From Sphingobacteriaceae bacterium (lineage in GTDB: Bacteria > Bacteroidota > Bacteroidia > Sphingobacteriales > Sphingobacteriaceae), in the NCBI GenBank assembly GCA_025450155.1, contig JANWIB010000096.1:1-7369 (forward strand): a DNA stretch of 7,369 nt, written 5' to 3'. The notes under the pieces were generated by a model. The model ran no database searches and was not told the origin of the DNA. It saw nothing but the letters and a program-made list of their open reading frames with translations. Below, piece by piece: positions 6,194-7,369 of the stretch (the stretch's first letter is position 1; every line of letters starts with the position of its first letter). The translations under genes were made by a program, and so were the position numbers.

Positions 6194-6328
6194 AAACGGT
6201 TAATTAAGTTGTTAATATAAAAGGAAGTAAAAAGATAGCATCGTATTCTCATATTGAAGAATTCAACTGCATATACCTTTCTGTTTTCCTACAATTATGT
6301 TATTTTCGGCTCAATATATCAGGTACAC

Positions 6329-7057
6329 GTGTTAGCAATTTTTAGTAAAGAAATATCTGGCTTTTTTAATTCGTTGGTAGCCTATATTACCATCGGGATT
6401 TTTTTATTGGTTACCGGCTTGCTCCTTTGGGTTTTTCCCGATTCCAGTGTACTGGATTATGGATATGCAGGCTTGGATAGTTTGTTTAATGTAGCGCCCT
6501 ATCTCTTTATGTTTCTTATTCCCGCTGTTACCATGCGTTCTTTTGCCGAAGAGAAAAAAGAAGGTACTTTTGAATTTTTAGCGACCAAACCCTTAACCGA
6601 TTGGCAGATTGCTTTAGGAAAATACTTAGCCTGTGTAGTTATTGTTTTATTGGCTTTGATTCCTACCCTGATTTATTACTATACAGTATATGAATTAGGG
6701 GTCACTCGCGGCAATGTAGATTCTGGTGCTGTTGTGGGCTCTTACATCGGATTATTCTTATTGGGAGGGGCTTTTGTATCCATAGGAGTTTTTGCTTCAT
6801 CTATAACAAAAAATCAGATCGTCGCCTTCGCAATAGCCGTTTTTCTTTGTTTTTTTGCTTTTATCGGCTTCGATTCTATCAGCCAGATTCTCTCTTTTCA
6901 AAGTTTTGATACCTACATTACCACTTTGGGTATAAATGAGCATTACCAATCTATCAGTCGTGGAGTTCTAGATACAAGAGACCTTATTTATTTTCTAAGC
7001 TTTATAACGTTGTTCCTCGTGTCAACGAAAACCGTTTTAGGAGGAAGAAAATGGTAA
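6329..7057 (+). CDS. gldF: GldF, membrane permease of the gliding-associated ABC transporter
   Basis: GldF is thought to form an inner-membrane ABC transporter with the ATPase GldA and with GldG, linked to gliding motility in Flavobacterium johnsoniae, although some gliding species lack it. I place the start at GTG 6329, giving 242 residues starting MLAIFSKEISGFF, the usual GldF N-terminus and length. An open frame continues upstream to a TTG at 6254 but adds 25 residues unlike the family. About six membrane segments are visible (around 17-36, 52-70, 100-121, 134-156, 160-180 and 217-236). The cytoplasmic signature SFAEEKKEGTFEFLATKPLTDWQIALGKY follows the second, as in ABC-2 type permeases. 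A short AGG at 6321-6323 precedes the GTG. The 3' end overlaps gldG by 7 bases, which indicates translational coupling. Confidence 0.92.
   Translation: MLAIFSKEISGFFNSLVAYITIGIFLLVTGLLLWVFPDSSVLDYGYAGLDSLFNVAPYLFMFLIPAVTMRSFAEEKKEGTFEFLATKPLTDWQIALGKYLACVVIVLLALIPTLIYYYTVYELGVTRGNVDSGAVVGSYIGLFLLGGAFVSIGVFASSITKNQIVAFAIAVFLCFFAFIGFDSISQILSFQSFDTYITTLGINEHYQSISRGVLDTRDLIYFLSFITLFLVSTKTVLGGRKW
7039..7044 (+). promoter_or_regulatory. Strong Shine-Dalgarno site for gldG
   Basis: AGGAGG lies 6 bases before the gldG ATG at 7051, inside the last codons of gldF. It is the only near-perfect Shine-Dalgarno sequence I saw in front of a gene in this window, and it supports ATG 7051 as the gldG start and coupled translation across the overlap. 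Confidence 0.75.
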
Positions 7058-7369
7058 ATCGCCGTAAAAAAGATATTTTTTATTTGGCGACATTTATCGC
7101 TTTAGTCTTTGCTCTTAATCTAATTTCATCCTTTTTCTTTACCAGGATAGATTTTACCAAAGAAAAAAGATTTACCATATCGCCAATCACAAAGAGCTTA
7201 TTGTTCGGTTTAAAAGGTGATATTCAAATAACTGTGTATCTGGAAGGCGATTTTCCTGCCGGATTTAAACGTTTACGAAACTCAACCAAGGATTTACTTA
7301 ACGATTTTAAAGCCTATTCTTCGGGTAATTTGCGATACAATTTTGTTAATCCTTTAGCGGGTAGTACGC
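7051..7369 (+). CDS. gldG: GldG, gliding-associated ABC transporter component, 3' end cut by the window
   Basis: The frame from ATG 7051 stays open to the window end and gives 106 residues. It starts with a basic segment (MVNRRKKD) and one membrane span (about 9-31), then RIDFTKEKRFTISPITKSLL (about 33-52) and VYLEGDFPAGFKRLRNSTKDLL, which are characteristic of GldG and of the extracytoplasmic ABC-transporter auxiliary domain. The complete protein in the family is around 550 residues, so only the first fifth is present. It follows gldF with a 7-base overlap and its own strong ribosome binding site, and acts with GldF and GldA (the latter not in this window). No frameshift is seen in the visible part. 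Confidence 0.93.
   Translation, partial: MVNRRKKDIFYLATFIALVFALNLISSFFFTRIDFTKEKRFTISPITKSLLFGLKGDIQITVYLEGDFPAGFKRLRNSTKDLLNDFKAYSSGNLRYNFVNPLAGST

Overview
The window reads as chromosomal DNA of a Bacteroidota bacterium, probably from the Sphingobacteriales or a near relative. The evidence is the gliding-motility genes gldF and gldG, a lysyl-tRNA synthetase with the C-terminal extension I associate with this phylum, AT-rich spacers, mostly weak Shine-Dalgarno sites, and TAnnTTTG-type -7 promoter elements. The assignment below phylum is a guess.

Layout from left to right: (1) The 3' part of a small lipoprotein gene (2-559, +), whose true start lies just outside the window. (2) lysS (595-2316, -), convergent with it. 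(3) A small secreted LprI/DUF1311-like protein (2428-2889, -). (4) Directly in front of that gene, a decayed second copy of the first 30 codons of lysS together with a copy of its -7 promoter element (2892-2999, -). (5) A divergent two-gene unit (3081-4208, +) encoding a class I SAM-dependent methyltransferase and a zinc nucleobase/nucleoside deaminase, with a perfect 34-bp palindrome inside the methyltransferase gene. (6) A long-chain acyl-CoA synthetase (4223-6130, -), convergent with the deaminase, with a perfect 19-bp tandem repeat just upstream of its start. (7) Divergently, gldF (6329-7057, +) and the first part of gldG (7051-7369, +), membrane components of the GldAFG ABC transporter, overlapping by 7 bases.

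Most genes here are ordinary housekeeping genes and do not form one pathway. The unusual parts are the lysS 5'-end relic that now sits as promoter and leader of the LprI-like gene, the methyltransferase-deaminase pair with its internal palindrome, and the tandem repeat in the acyl-CoA synthetase / gldF divergent region. No RNA genes, CRISPR arrays, transposases or convincing intrinsic terminators were seen. No gene-free stretch exceeds 300 bases; the longest, between 6131 and 6328, holds the tandem repeat.
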